Assembly (NCBI GenBank): GCA_016617855.1
Contig: JAECUM010001836.1
Location: 1 to 64,000, forward strand
Direction: 5' to 3'
From: Megalonaias nervosa
Taxonomy: Eukaryota > Mollusca > Bivalvia > Unionida > Unionidae
DNA length: 64,000 bases
Below, piece by piece: positions 13,756 to 24,331 of the stretch. The notes beneath the pieces were generated by a model, which saw only the letters and a program-made list of their open reading frames with translations, did no database searches and was not told where the DNA came from. How positions within the stretch are numbered: position 1 is the first letter of the stretch; every line of letters begins with the position of its first letter. A program made the translations under genes and the position numbers.

Positions 13756-13916
13756 CAGTGGCGTACTAAGGGTAAATGGCGCTCGGGGCGACGATGATAG
13801 CCCTGCCAACGATTTTCCTGCAACTTAATTTTTATCAGCTGTTTTAGCGCCCCAAGACCTCTGGCACCCGGGGCAACCGCCCCGTCCATCCCCCCTCCCC
13901 CGTTAGTACGCTACTG
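13756..13916. mobile_element. hAT-type MITE, 161 bp
   Basis: Termini are inverted repeats CAGTGGCGTACTAAGGG and, inverted, CAGTAGCGTACTAACGGG. The flanks are GTTCCAGG (13748-13755) and GTTCCAAA (13917-13924), an 8-bp duplication with two mismatches, the length hAT transposases make. The interior is GC-rich and non-coding, so it would need a transposase from elsewhere. Confidence 0.8.
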
Positions 13917-13924
13917 GTTCCAAA

Positions 13925-15205
13925 GTATTTTTCATGGTTTCTTCAATGTTTGCATTTAAAAGTTGTGGGAATAGCAAAAAAATAAAATAAAAAATGCAGG
14001 TGTTTCAAATCTGCTCAGATCCACATTAGCACCGATTTCCGCCGAGTCTGTTTCAGAAAGTCGAACATATTCGACTCACATTGGAAAGACGAGAAGGTGT
14101 TCCGAATTAAGGAATTTGCATATGTCAGTCTGGGCAATTTTTTTCCTCAAAGAAACTACTTTAGATGAGCGTAACCATGCTACTTGCACTGGCGTGCGAT
14201 TTGCAGACGGTTTCAGGTCATATTCATCAAGGGCAGATTTTATTCGGGTGTTTGAAAGAGGCATTAGGGGCATGGTTAGCCACAAGAAGAAAAAAATATT
14301 TTCACTGAGTTCGATAACTTAAACCTAGAGTCTATGGCGGGACTAAAGTGTCATCGAAATCACTCTAGATGGATTTGATTGATGTCATAAAGAAACATTG
14401 TTCTGACCATCTAAACCATCTAGACCTGTACCCAGTCCCAACGCAGCATAACCAATACACTTAGTCGCATGCAGCATACGTCACAATATACCGATGACGA
14501 TATAATAAAGCGCATCCAGTGTTCCGAATGTGGTTATGATTGGTGTCGTGAACAATGGTTCCCTATTTCGGGGAAAGATTGTGGTGTGCCATGAACAATA
14601 TTGCAACATCATCAATCTTCCGTTCTGTACACGGGTCGATCAGACTTGCGCAGTTTAACTTCTGGGACTGGAATGTGGTCGATACTCGAGCTACCTCTTT
14701 CATTTGGATCATTCAGTCACTTATCAAATGTTGTGAACTTTCAATGCTTTTAGAAATAAAGGAAACAAAGAATAAAGGTTATCATCTCTTAAGAAAAAAA
14801 AAAAAACAGATGAGAACGAATTAAAGTTTCTAATTGTTGTTGGCTTCGCTCTCTTTTCCAGAGACACCAGTCAATAAGAATTTTCGTTATCGAAACATGA
14901 CATGTCTACACGTGCGAATCGAGCAATGGTTATACCTGATAAATACACACCCAATGAGAGAAAGAAAAAGCGATATGAGAATAAAAACAGATAATAAGCA
15001 GACTACAAAATATATATAAGCGACCCAATAACTTGCTGTAATGCTCTAAGATTGAAGATTGTGGCCGAAATAAAACGTTTTCGTGTTTAAATTCTTTTCT
15101 AGAAATAGGTTTATACGATTGATATTGTGCTATATAAATCGTCTGTTTGGTGTTTAATAATCCATTTAACACCGCTATGAAAGATATTATTGTTGGCATA
15201 TAAAT
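13925..15205. other. Non-coding DNA, no gene seen
   Basis: Open frames of 60-98 codons occur on both strands but none has a recognisable domain, family signature or credible splice context. No repeat structure was noticed before the 47-bp array. Confidence 0.5.
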
Positions 15206-15353
15206 GTTGTAAACGTAATATAACATTCAGTAGTCTGTAGTCTAAATGAAAGGTTATAAATGTAATAAAACGTTCAGTAATCTATAGACTAAATGAAAGG
15301 TTCTAAATGTAATTACATTTTCAGTAGTCTGTAGTCTAAATGAAAGGTTGTAA
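15206..15353. repeat. 47-bp tandem repeat, left of Polinton
   Basis: Three to four units of about 47 bp (core TAGTCTAAATGAAAGGTT) run up to the Polinton terminus. The same unit in the same orientation resumes at 33490. The array therefore pre-dates the insertion and belongs to the host site, not to the inverted repeats. Confidence 0.85.
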
Positions 15354-15938
<585 letters not shown>

Positions 15939-15988
15939 GCCGAGATATGTTTGATATTCACATAAAATTTACATGAATCCCTAGCGAT

Positions 15989-18900
15989 TTACTGCAATAA
16001 CCAATCTAAAAAATCCATCTTACTAAAATCAATAGTATCAGACGTTTTATATCCTAACGCAAATGTATTAATTCTATCGGAGCAGTATCTTTTATCATCA
16101 AAATTACAAAGACCAGATTTTATGATAACATCAGTCTCAGTTTTATGACAGTTTGATCATATTGCCATCATCTCAACATAACTCGAAAATCCGTCTAACG
16201 CAGCTTTATAATTGTCGAATCATATCACCTTACCTACCTCATTTCTTTTAATTCCCTTAGCTTGTTTCTTAACTTTATTATCAGTTAGATTTAGACAGTA
16301 CATTTTACTACGTTATCGGATGAAATCTACGATAGGAACAAAGTTTGTCTCATCTTTAAATTTTCCTATTACTTTGTTATTATCATCACAGTGAAATGAT
16401 AATTTTTTGGAGAATCTGAAAGATCAAACATTTCTCGGTTACCATAAAACTCTTGACAAATATCATCAGAATTTATCTTGTACATTAGCGAATCAGTGTC
16501 AGTAAATAACAACTCTGCATCAGGCCACTTCTCTTTGACAAAATCGTAATTGGTACATTAACCATTTTGATATCTTAAGTACTGCCATACCCGACATAAA
16601 CCGGCTTATTTAACTTTAGATTTGTCTTTTGTCGTTGAATGACTAATATATTTTCATTATATATTTTTATACTAACAAAATCATCAGATGCAACAGGTTT
16701 ATTACGACGTTCCACATTACTGACTATCTCAGTACTGACTCGCTTTCTGATATTTTCTATGGTCTTGCCAAAGACGCTGTTATTCATAAGCTTGAAAATG
16801 CTTTTTTCGAATTCTGTTTTAGCAGCTGCTCGTCGTGCTGTGTTTGAGTCTATATAACTCTTTATCCACGGCGGCTAATTAAATTTTTGCACACGATGTA
16901 CTTTTCTTAATACCAGACCATGATTTACTGCTTGCTTAAGATTTTTGTAACGCAAAACGTATCTCCGTTTGTCAAGCAGATTAGGAACTAATTTTTGTAA
17001 CAACAGATTTACTACTAGTGCTAGCACCAGACGAATAATTTCTCTGTTTTTCTGATAATAAACTGTAGTCGATCAGCATCGACTCTGGACAGAATGGGTA
17101 GTCGTTATGCGCATCGTGCAGCTCAACAGGATAGTCAATATCAACTTCTATGAAATAACTAATATCATCCGGTATAGTTTTATCAGTTTCTTTGAAAAAC
17201 TGTTCTTCGCTGATCCACCTAAACCGGCCATACGGCATAGACTCCGATAGACCGTAGCCATATAAATTATTCGAATCAAGATAGCCTATAAAACTTGATG
17301 ATTCTGTGCTATCATAGTCGGGTAGATATTTATTATTAGCCCTGGCATATCTTTTTATTATGACACTTATTCCGCCTCGGATTCCACGTTCTATAAAGTT
17401 GAACATGTCAGGGTCTGTTAGCAGCTCCAGTTTTATTTTACTGTGTTTCAGTAGTGCGTCCCAACTTAAACCTGGTGCCGAATAGTACCTAGAGGGGTCT
17501 AGTCCGTAGTTATCAGCACTTACATCGCTGAAATTTTCAAATATATCTGCGAGTAACAGAACGTCTGTGATAAGATACAGGTCATGATAATCTCCTAAGT
17601 TTTTGCAGCCGAACGAATCCCATATCGATCGAGCATAGATATAATCATCGTCGGATACATTCAGACAAATTTAACCTAGAATAAAACTTATCTTTGTCAG
17701 GTAGACACGTTTCATCAAATCTGCTCCAATCGTCTAGATATTCGTAGGGAAAGATACCTTTTCATGTCAATAAACTGTCAGCAGTTTCACTGTAATGCTC
17801 AATCAAATTATTAAATTGACTACAGCCTCGCACAAGCTCGTCTAGCGACGCTGCCATAAACTGCAGACTGTCAATGAATCGCAACTTCCCTAGTGTCACT
17901 GACATATATTTTTCAGTGTTAATTGGGATGCACTTTATTTTATTGTTGTTATTAATTTTAGGCGGTTTATTATATCTTTAGTACCGAACGCTTCAACTAT
18001 AATATAAGAATCAATCCTCTGAAATTATGAAATACAACCGGGACGAAACCCGGTGCGGTATATTTTAAGTTGCATTTGTCATGCGCCGCACCACGATATT
18101 TTCCAGTGATATGGCAGTGATCTTTTACTTTATCTTGAGGCAAAAGCGCGCCCTCACAAATATAATATATTTCTGTTTTGAAAAATTCAGCTTCTTGCTT
18201 TAATGTTAGTGGTTTCATTTCTTTGCATGAGCGAGTAACATCAGGATGAGATCAACATCAGTTGGTTTATTTCCACGGTAAATCCTTACTGGTTTTGATA
18301 AAGATTTATCAACAACGCAAACGATCTTATACGCTACTCCACAGGGGATATGTTCATGTAATTTTCTTGTCGAAGATGTATTAGGGTTATTTTCTACTCC
18401 TTGCACTGGAAGTAAAATTGACTCGAAATCTGCGTATACTATCAAAGGCACTTTCATCTTGTGCCTGTAGTTTGTAAATTGTAACATCTTCGCCAGACAT
18501 AGAGATTTTCTGAGTATTAGAGCAATATTCGAGGTGTTTATCAAATATATGTTGGGAAATACAACCGTGCAAACACTTGACACAGAAATATTTCTTTCCC
18601 TTAAGCTTGTTATCCTGACCTCCGACTAGCCCATTAAAATTCTTTATCCACGCGTAAAGATCTTTATAAAATGGTAAATTTACTATCTGCTGACATGCTA
18701 CATCGCTGATATATCTGGGGTATATCTTTTGCTTGTCATCGAGACCATAATACATCAATACCTCCAGGTAACAGGAGATTGTTCTGTTTTTCGAATTTTG
18801 GAATTTGATTCGCAGCAACGGGAAAGTCAGTCCCGCTAAAGTTTAGATTGTTAACATAACCTATATAATTTGATACTCGATAAGGATGGTCTCGTGCAGG

Positions 18901-19521
18901 AAATAACCTCGACAGTATGGCCCATTGGAAACATTTTTTATCGCTGTTCTGGATATTAATACAACATTCTGAGTTTTTGATTTTATTTGGGAGTTCGGCA
19001 TATAAGCTACCACGCAATGGATTATATTTCATAGTGTGGAAAAGTATCTCTGTTATCTTTTAAAATTTCCAGCCGGACCCAGATGTAGTATACTAATCTA
19101 TTTTCTTCCATATTTCCTGAAATATATTATCTGACAACGATATTAAATCTGTCCCTGTAAGTATTCGATTAGATTTTGATGTGATATAAGGATTTGCAAG
19201 CTGCTTTGCCGCAAGGTGCTCTGACGTAGTTTTCTGATCAATACAACCATCCTTAGCTTGTTGTGGGGATTCCAGATATATATTTAGAAGGAGTACGTGG
19301 AACTGCATTATTATTTGCAAGCCCTTGTGCGTGGCAAGCTAGGATTTGATTGTTGGCTGAATTAGTTGATATAAGTTTGTGCCGGAGCAATAAGTAAGTA
19401 AACGCTTATTATTAAATAACCAACTGTTATCAAAACCAGCAAATGAGGATGCGATTATTCTCCTTCGATATCTTTCTGTAAAGAAAAGATTTTTCTTTGT
19501 TAAATCGGCTAGTTTCAACAT
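15989..19521 (-). pseudogene. Protein-primed DNA polymerase B (pPolB), broken
   Basis: This polymerase replicates the linear element from a protein primer at each end. The span of about 1,180 codons is the usual Polinton pPolB length. From the ATG at 19521 the motifs run in order: an N-terminal region with a KYNPLRG block (near 19030), a CxxC/HxxxxC zinc-like segment (near 18560), the 3'-5' exonuclease motif YADFES (18420-18438), a DHCHITGKYRGAAH block (near 18100), polymerase motif A DSNNLYG (near 17260), motif B KLMNNSVFGKT (16755-16793) and motif C FTDTDS (16489-16506). The catalytic aspartates of motif C are intact, but many stops and frameshifts split the gene into at least nine pieces. 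It ends at a TAA next to the left TIR. A host polymerase is excluded by these motifs and the context. Confidence 0.92.
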
Positions 19522-19606
19522 TTCTATATCTACTGTTTTATATTTCTCTAATTGAGCTTACTGTGAAATTTGTCAGTTAGAGATTTGGAAAAGCTATTAT
19601 TATAAG

Positions 19607-20452
19607 ATGGAAAATTTATACCAGATGCCGACAATCGTAAACGACCTTGCTAGACATCAGGAGATTTTCTGGTGTCACCAGAGATATAATCTTTTTTGCT
19701 GGTAACGAGCTTGGCGTTGTGATAAACATAAAAACAAAAAATGCAATTGTAATCCTAACGCTGGCTGGTTATAAGATGAACGTGAAAGGCGCAGATGATA
19801 GTGAATATACCGGGATGTTTTTACACGATTTTATATGGGCTTTATTTAGCAGTGAGGAGATTCCAGACGGAATGAGAGTTTATCATATCAATGGCAGTGT
19901 TACTGACAAAAATATCGCCAACCTATCATTACAGGACGAGTTTCAACGTCATCCGATTTATAATTTGTATGAGGCCAACGACAGGGGTATTGTTAGACAT
20001 ATTAAAACAAAGTTGTCGGAAATATTGATAAATTTGGTTATTTAAATGTAAGTGTTAGAGGAAGTAATACCAACTAAGTTAAATATAAGTCTCACAGGTT
20101 CGTGTTTGAAGTTTTTCCTTATGGCGTTATTCCTAGTGGCATTGTTATTGACCACATCAACCGTATTCGAAACGATAACTTTCTGGAGAACTTGGACCTT
20201 TTTACTTCGAAAGAAAATAGTAGGAGAGGTAATGCTAGAAATCCTAACAATTTCAAAAATCTGAGACCGGTAGTATCAAGTAACTCCGAAACTAACGAAG
20301 AAATGTCGTTTCCTTCTATAACAGCTGCATCAATATATTTTAACATTGACCCAAGGGCAGTAAAATTTGTCGCTGATGGCATTACAAAATCCGCCTTTTC
20401 AAAAAGATTTAATATCAGAATCTTCTTTCGATATCAATCATCAGCTATTTAA
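19607..20452 (+). pseudogene. Tandem NUMOD/HNH homing-endonuclease-like protein, broken
   Basis: Two homologous modules follow each other. Each has a NUMOD4-like segment, then an HNH-like block: FLHDFIWALF with VYHINGSVTDKNIANL in module 1 (19820-19930), and PYGVIPSGIVIDHINRIRND then NFLENL in module 2 (20118-20195). After module 2 comes a NUMOD1-like segment, FPSITAASIYFNI (near 20310-20350). HNH/NUMOD proteins are nucleases, many of them homing endonucleases. The first module has lost the DH pair (YH instead), so only the second looks catalytic. At least two frame changes and one internal stop (near 20075) break it. The ATG at 19607 is in a different frame from the next 400 bp. It points away from pPolB, whose start is 86 bp away. 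Confidence 0.72.
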
Positions 20453-21055
20453 AATATTTGCGACGTCGCTATTCGTCAAGCAGAAATTGAGATATTTATT
20501 TAATGCTTCTTTATCGTATTCGGCAAATATCTTTCCGTATTTCAGCATATGATCAAGTTCTTGCTGCTTAACAAAATTAAATTATTTTTTTCTCTTTCTA
20601 CTTCAAAGCGAGCTACCACGTTAACATCACCTCGAAACATATTTCTTACAGTCTCTTCCAGCTGATAAGGATTTATAATATTAGCTCGAGTAACAAATCT
20701 ATCCAAGCTCGAGTAACAAATCTATCTATATTTAATAATTAACATAAAATTGCAGTTTATTTACACATCAATTTTCAGAATATCTTTTAGATTTTCCCTC
20801 GTCAAACAGCAATGGGCCCATTTTAAAACAGTTTCTCTATCATATCGAACAAATATTTTAAAAAATATTTCTCAAGTTCTGATAGCTCCCAATCTGTCAG
20901 TAGCACATCAAAACGGAGAGTTAGGATCGTATTCGATGAAAAAATTCACATACTTTTTCTGTTTTTTGATCACTCTTAAACAACTTGACAGCGTCGAATA
21001 AGAAGATTATTTTTTAAGATTTTAGCTCTGACTATTCTTCTTATTTTGTCCGGCA
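20452..21055 (-). pseudogene. Two tandem copies of a small unknown Polinton gene, decayed
   Basis: Minus-strand translation gives two related segments, one around 20465-20750 and one around 20760-21055. Each has a pattern resembling KIFAEYDKEA then CLT and a terminal IL (copy 1: FAEYDKEALNKYLNFCLT; copy 2: IFVRYDRETVLKWAHCCLT). The right copy may start with MPDKIRRIVRAK at about 21055. Both copies have stops and frame changes. I do not recognise the family. The duplication is seen directly; that it is a gene is inferred from shared protein-level conservation across frames. Confidence 0.4.
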
Positions 21056-21095
21056 TTTTTTTTCAGTAAAGTAGATAAAAGTCTTTTTGTATAAG

Positions 21096-21635
21096 ATGTC
21101 TCAAACAAATTTCTTGTTCGCGAAAAGACTGTCAGATCTTTACATTGATATTGATCGTGATATAGCGGATCAGCCAGAGCATCAAGATTCAACAAATTAT
21201 AATACTATTAATAGACAGCATATAAAACATCTCAAATTTGACCTAGAAACATATTTATTTCCTGTCCACGAGGATAAATTTGCAGATGAGCAAGTTCATA
21301 TCGCAGCGAAATCGCTGTATAATGTAAAATATCACCTCGATAAGAAGTTAAAAAAGTTCAATTTTACTGTCTCAGAGAATCAAATATTCTGGGAGTTATT
21401 AAAGCCCTTTATGAACCGTGGACAGTTAGAAGTTTATGGCCGTCGAATAAATATAAAATTTGATTTTCTGTTTGATAAGATTTTTAACTTGATGAGAAAG
21501 TGTGCACTAGCAACAGCACGAAGAGAATATTTAATGTCATTATTATGCAGGCCAGTAAAATGTAAGTCTGTCCTTTTGAAATACGAAAAGATTTATAGCG
21601 ACTGGATCGCTAGCAATTTAATCAAAGATTTTTGA
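21096..21635 (+). CDS. Unknown Polinton protein, 179 aa, intact
   Basis: An uninterrupted frame from ATG at 21096, preceded by A-rich sequence. The protein is soluble-looking and charged, predicted mostly helical, with an acidic N-terminal third (DIDRDIADQPEHQD) and a Lys-rich middle. No signal peptide, membrane segment or known motif is visible. It converges on the integrase gene and their 3' ends overlap by 14 bp (21622-21635), the compact packing typical of virus-like elements. It is one of only two long frames in the element without damage. Function unknown. Confidence 0.7.
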   Translation: MSQTNFLFAKRLSDLYIDIDRDIADQPEHQDSTNYNTINRQHIKHLKFDLETYLFPVHEDKFADEQVHIAAKSLYNVKYHLDKKLKKFNFTVSENQIFWELLKPFMNRGQLEVYGRRINIKFDFLFDKIFNLMRKCALATARREYLMSLLCRPVKCKSVLLKYEKIYSDWIASNLIKDF

Positions 21636-22500
21636 TCTCACTTGTTGGTATCCAGCTATTGAAACTATCGCTATAGCCTCTCCATTTAACCAAACTTTTC
21701 TTTCCTTTTCTTGTTATGACTCGCTCGATAATAAATATATCCTGCTCTGTCCGCTGCAGTTCCTGTTTGTAAAAACTTCTAATAATTTCTTCTCCCGCTT
21801 TGTCTTTCAGCTTATACGTCACATGTATTGTTGTTAAAATTTATCCACAACAAATACTTCCTCGGACCAGTTTGGATTGAATCGTTTTTCAAACGTTTTC
21901 TTCACCAGTGAAATTCTAACTTTATCACCCAAGCTCAACTTATGTCTTCTGTACATATTTTCGTTTGCCAGTACTGGGTTATTTACAGCTTCATTTGGTG
22001 ATATTCCAACTGTTTTATGTTTTGTGTTATTGTAATCTGAAATAATCTTTGGCAGATCGTCGACGTATCTGTTAGTGTTCTTGGCTGTAAGTTGCTTATA
22101 CATCTTTTCTCTTTTAGTGTGAGATTAAATATGTCGACGACGACACTCTTCCCCTCATTCCCTGTCATGTATTTGATGATGTTATTTTGTTCCAGAAACT
22201 GCTCGAATTACTCATTAAACAACTCCATACTTTATTGGGTTGTCTTTCTGTGCTTATTGTAATATCTCGCATCGCATCGGTTATAGATTTACCTGTCTTA
22301 TCTGTAACAGGCACACTAAACGCGTATTTACTAAAAATATCAACTGTGTTCATCAGGTACCTTTTGTTGTCATTATGCTTTGCAATGTGTGACATGTCAG
22401 CTAGATCTATTGCCTATATATCATTAGATGAGTTTGCGACAACCTTTCATCAGGGAAATTTTGTTTTAGGTTTGTGAAGTTCATGTGCGAGAGCGCTCTG
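21622..22500 (-). pseudogene. Polinton retroviral-type integrase with C-terminal chromodomain, broken
   Basis: Integrase inserts the replicated element into host DNA. Visible in order: an N-terminal HELHKPKTKFP block (near 22470), the first catalytic Asp in AIDLADMSHIAKHND (near 22400), VDIFSKYAFSVPVTDKTGK (near 22330), a disrupted second-Asp region near 22215, the catalytic Glu region FNLTLKEK (near 22125), and a SH3-like segment with LSGDKVRIS-type sequence (LGDKVRISLVKKTF). Last is a chromodomain (21625-21750, DIFIIERVITRKGKKSLVKW then RGY). Chromodomains can steer integration towards particular chromatin. Stops near 22420-22450 and frame changes near 22215 and 22125 inactivate it. The upstream PLA2-like frame runs into the N-terminal block without a stop. 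Confidence 0.9.
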
Positions 22501-23038
22501 CGGTCCATCATCATAAAGTACATTTTTACCGAGTCGAGGCTTTCCAAGTCGAGACTGAGGCGCGTGCGCCAGAATGCTTTGCGTTCCACCGAGTCCAAGT
22601 TTATATTTAGCTCCAATAAAACCTTGTACTAGCTTACGATCAATTCGTTCCCTAATTCCCTTCGGTCTCATATTACTTAGCTCATCGAGCATAATATGGT
22701 CGCAACCCGATTTATCATTTTCTTTTCACGGTAACATATATCATGTCGCATTGCAATTTCATCGACTTGATTATAGGGCTCCTCCCCGGGGATGGGATTG
22801 TCATTTTCATCAAGCTGTGTGTCGAGAGGATTCTAAGGATCTGAATACCTCTGGCGTGGCAGGGTCCACCCATGTTTAGGTTTCGGTAATTTGCCAATAA
22901 CTTGTGAATATCTAAACCGGATCCGATTACAGCCCGTTGATTACAACACTGACAATAAGTTACTATTTTATCCTGCCCGAGACAGAGATCGTGGTCAGCT
23001 TTACAGTCACACGCTTTGCTTGCAAACTGGTCTTGCAT
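22500..23038 (-). pseudogene. Phospholipase A2-like virion protein, frameshifted
   Basis: After a Cys-rich N-terminal part (CDCKADHDLC and CQCCNQR), translation across one frame change near 22880 gives a GPGNPLD-like loop followed by the PLA2 signature NQVDEIAMRHDICYRD (near 22750), with the His-Asp pair. A basic helical tail ends in KYKLGLG (near 22600). Parvoviral capsids carry a PLA2 domain used to leave endosomes, and PLA2-like genes occur in some adintovirus-like elements. The virion role here is inferred from that and from its place in the capsid gene block. It is not a secreted host PLA2: no signal peptide or disulphide pattern. Confidence 0.72.
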
Positions 23039-23173
23039 TTTTGTTATAATTTAATCATCGACTAAAATAGTATTAGAAATTCTTGGCATTCCCTGATCTC
23101 CAGGTAATACTGGGACACGTTTGAGAAACATACTCTTTTTCCGGCCACAGTTAGCATAAATACTTTTCATCAT
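23039..23173 (-). pseudogene. Short unknown reading frame upstream of PLA2-like gene
   Basis: From the ATG at 23173 a frame of about 40 codons (starts MMKSIYANCGRKKS, contains RVPVLPGDQGMPR) ends at a stop 12 bp before the PLA2-like ATG. It could be the true N-terminus of that gene cut off by a nonsense mutation, or a small separate gene. The coding look of PGDQGMPRIS is the only support. Confidence 0.35.
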
Positions 23174-23310
23174 AAGTCGGTTATTTTTGGTATTTCCGTA
23201 GTTTCATTTGTATTTTCCGTTTTACTTCTGCACTTCAGACAATACGTGGAGATTTTTATATCTACTTGTTAGATAAATTGCAATTCAGTCGTTTTCCAAG
23301 CTTGGTTTAG

Positions 23311-23312
23311 GC

Positions 23313-23360
<48 letters not shown>

Positions 23361-23632
23361 CTTAGATTTTTAACGTAGCTTTAACAACTGTTCAGTCATA
23401 TCGCTACGATGTCTGCAGTGTGACAGTTTATAGTGATATTTAGCACTGGGGCATCATGCTGCAGACATGTAGCATGATGTCCTACCCAGAAACATTATTC
23501 TGACACCAGGCCGATCAGTCCTAACACTAACCTCTTAATACTGTGCGCCAAGTGAGGCAGCTGTTAGTACCATTTTTAAAAGTATTTGGTATGACGAGCC
23601 GGGATTCGAACCCACGACCTCCCGCATCCGAG
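23311..23632 (-). mobile_element. tRNA-headed SINE, family A copy 2, inserted in protease gene
   Basis: (GT)n tail at 23316-23359, the family A body, and a tRNA head cut off in the A-box side near 23632. It is flanked by GGTTTAG at 23304-23310 and 23633-23639, a short target duplication. The insertion separates the last few codons and stop of the Polinton protease from the rest of the gene. Confidence 0.88.
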
Positions 23633-23639
23633 GGTTTAG

Positions 23640-24331
23640 ATGTGAATTGTAATATAAATTTCAGAAAATCACCATTTATCCCGGACATTTGTTTCATAAA
23701 CATAACGCAGTAATATCTACAAGCTGCAGTTCCTACTGGCTGAAGTTGAGTAGACGAATAATTGATTTTTTTTGTACTTTTGAGACGCTAGCACGTGCTG
23801 TTTGATAATATCACTTGATGGTAACCCAAACGAATCAAAATAATTGTTTTTATAAAGAGCTACCCAATGCGTGCCAGATCCATCGTTAAAATTTTGAATA
23901 TTTATTACACAACTTCTCTCTTCAGGTAGAATCCCGAGCTCATCTTTAGAAAATAGTCCTTGAAATCCGCTGACATCCTTCAGTTTATTAAAGATCTCAA
24001 AACTGCTCAACGGATGGACCACAGAGTGATCTATCTCCTGGTACCGGGTGGCATTAATCCTCTCCCACGTCCTATTCCCATGCAGATTCGAAAGTAGACT
24101 TCCCTCTATTCCTGCTAGCAATGGCCCTACGAATCCACCTTGGACTGCTTTCAGGTTAGTCTTTTTTTTAAAAGTTGTTTTACGTTTCTTTACTGTTTTA
24201 AGTTTCTGAACGCTTCGTGTTTTACTTGAAATCGCTAGCGATTTAGACGTTTTTTTATTTGTAATCGTTCGACAAAAGTGAAATGATAGATTAACTATTT
24301 GATACCCTCGCCGGACACAGCCTTCTGTCAT
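23640..24331 (-). pseudogene. Adenain-type cysteine protease, frameshifted and SINE-interrupted
   Basis: This protease of the adenovirus maturation class would cut capsid precursors. The N-terminal third is basic, Lys/Ser-rich and ends in a Gly-rich GGFVGPLLAGIEGS. The protease domain follows with GTHWVALY (catalytic His, near 23860), YFDSFG (Asp, near 23835) and, after a frame change near 23770, a TAACRYYC segment (nucleophilic Cys where the family has SCGYYC, near 23715). The ATG at 24331 overlaps the stop of the major capsid gene as ATGA. A SINE at 23311-23632 splits off the last codons. A palindrome, AAATCGCTAGCGATTT, lies inside the N-terminal coding part at 24229-24244. Confidence 0.87.

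Noticed and set aside
15989..19521. DNA polymerase fragments as a host replication gene
   Set aside because: Protein-primed type motifs and position inside the TIR-bounded element identify it as Polinton pPolB.
20119..20382. 87-codon minus-strand frame opposite the HNH gene
   Set aside because: Shadow of the HNH reading frame on the other strand.
22500..23038. PLA2-like segment as a host secretory or venom phospholipase
   Set aside because: No signal peptide or disulphide framework, and it lies in the Polinton capsid gene block.
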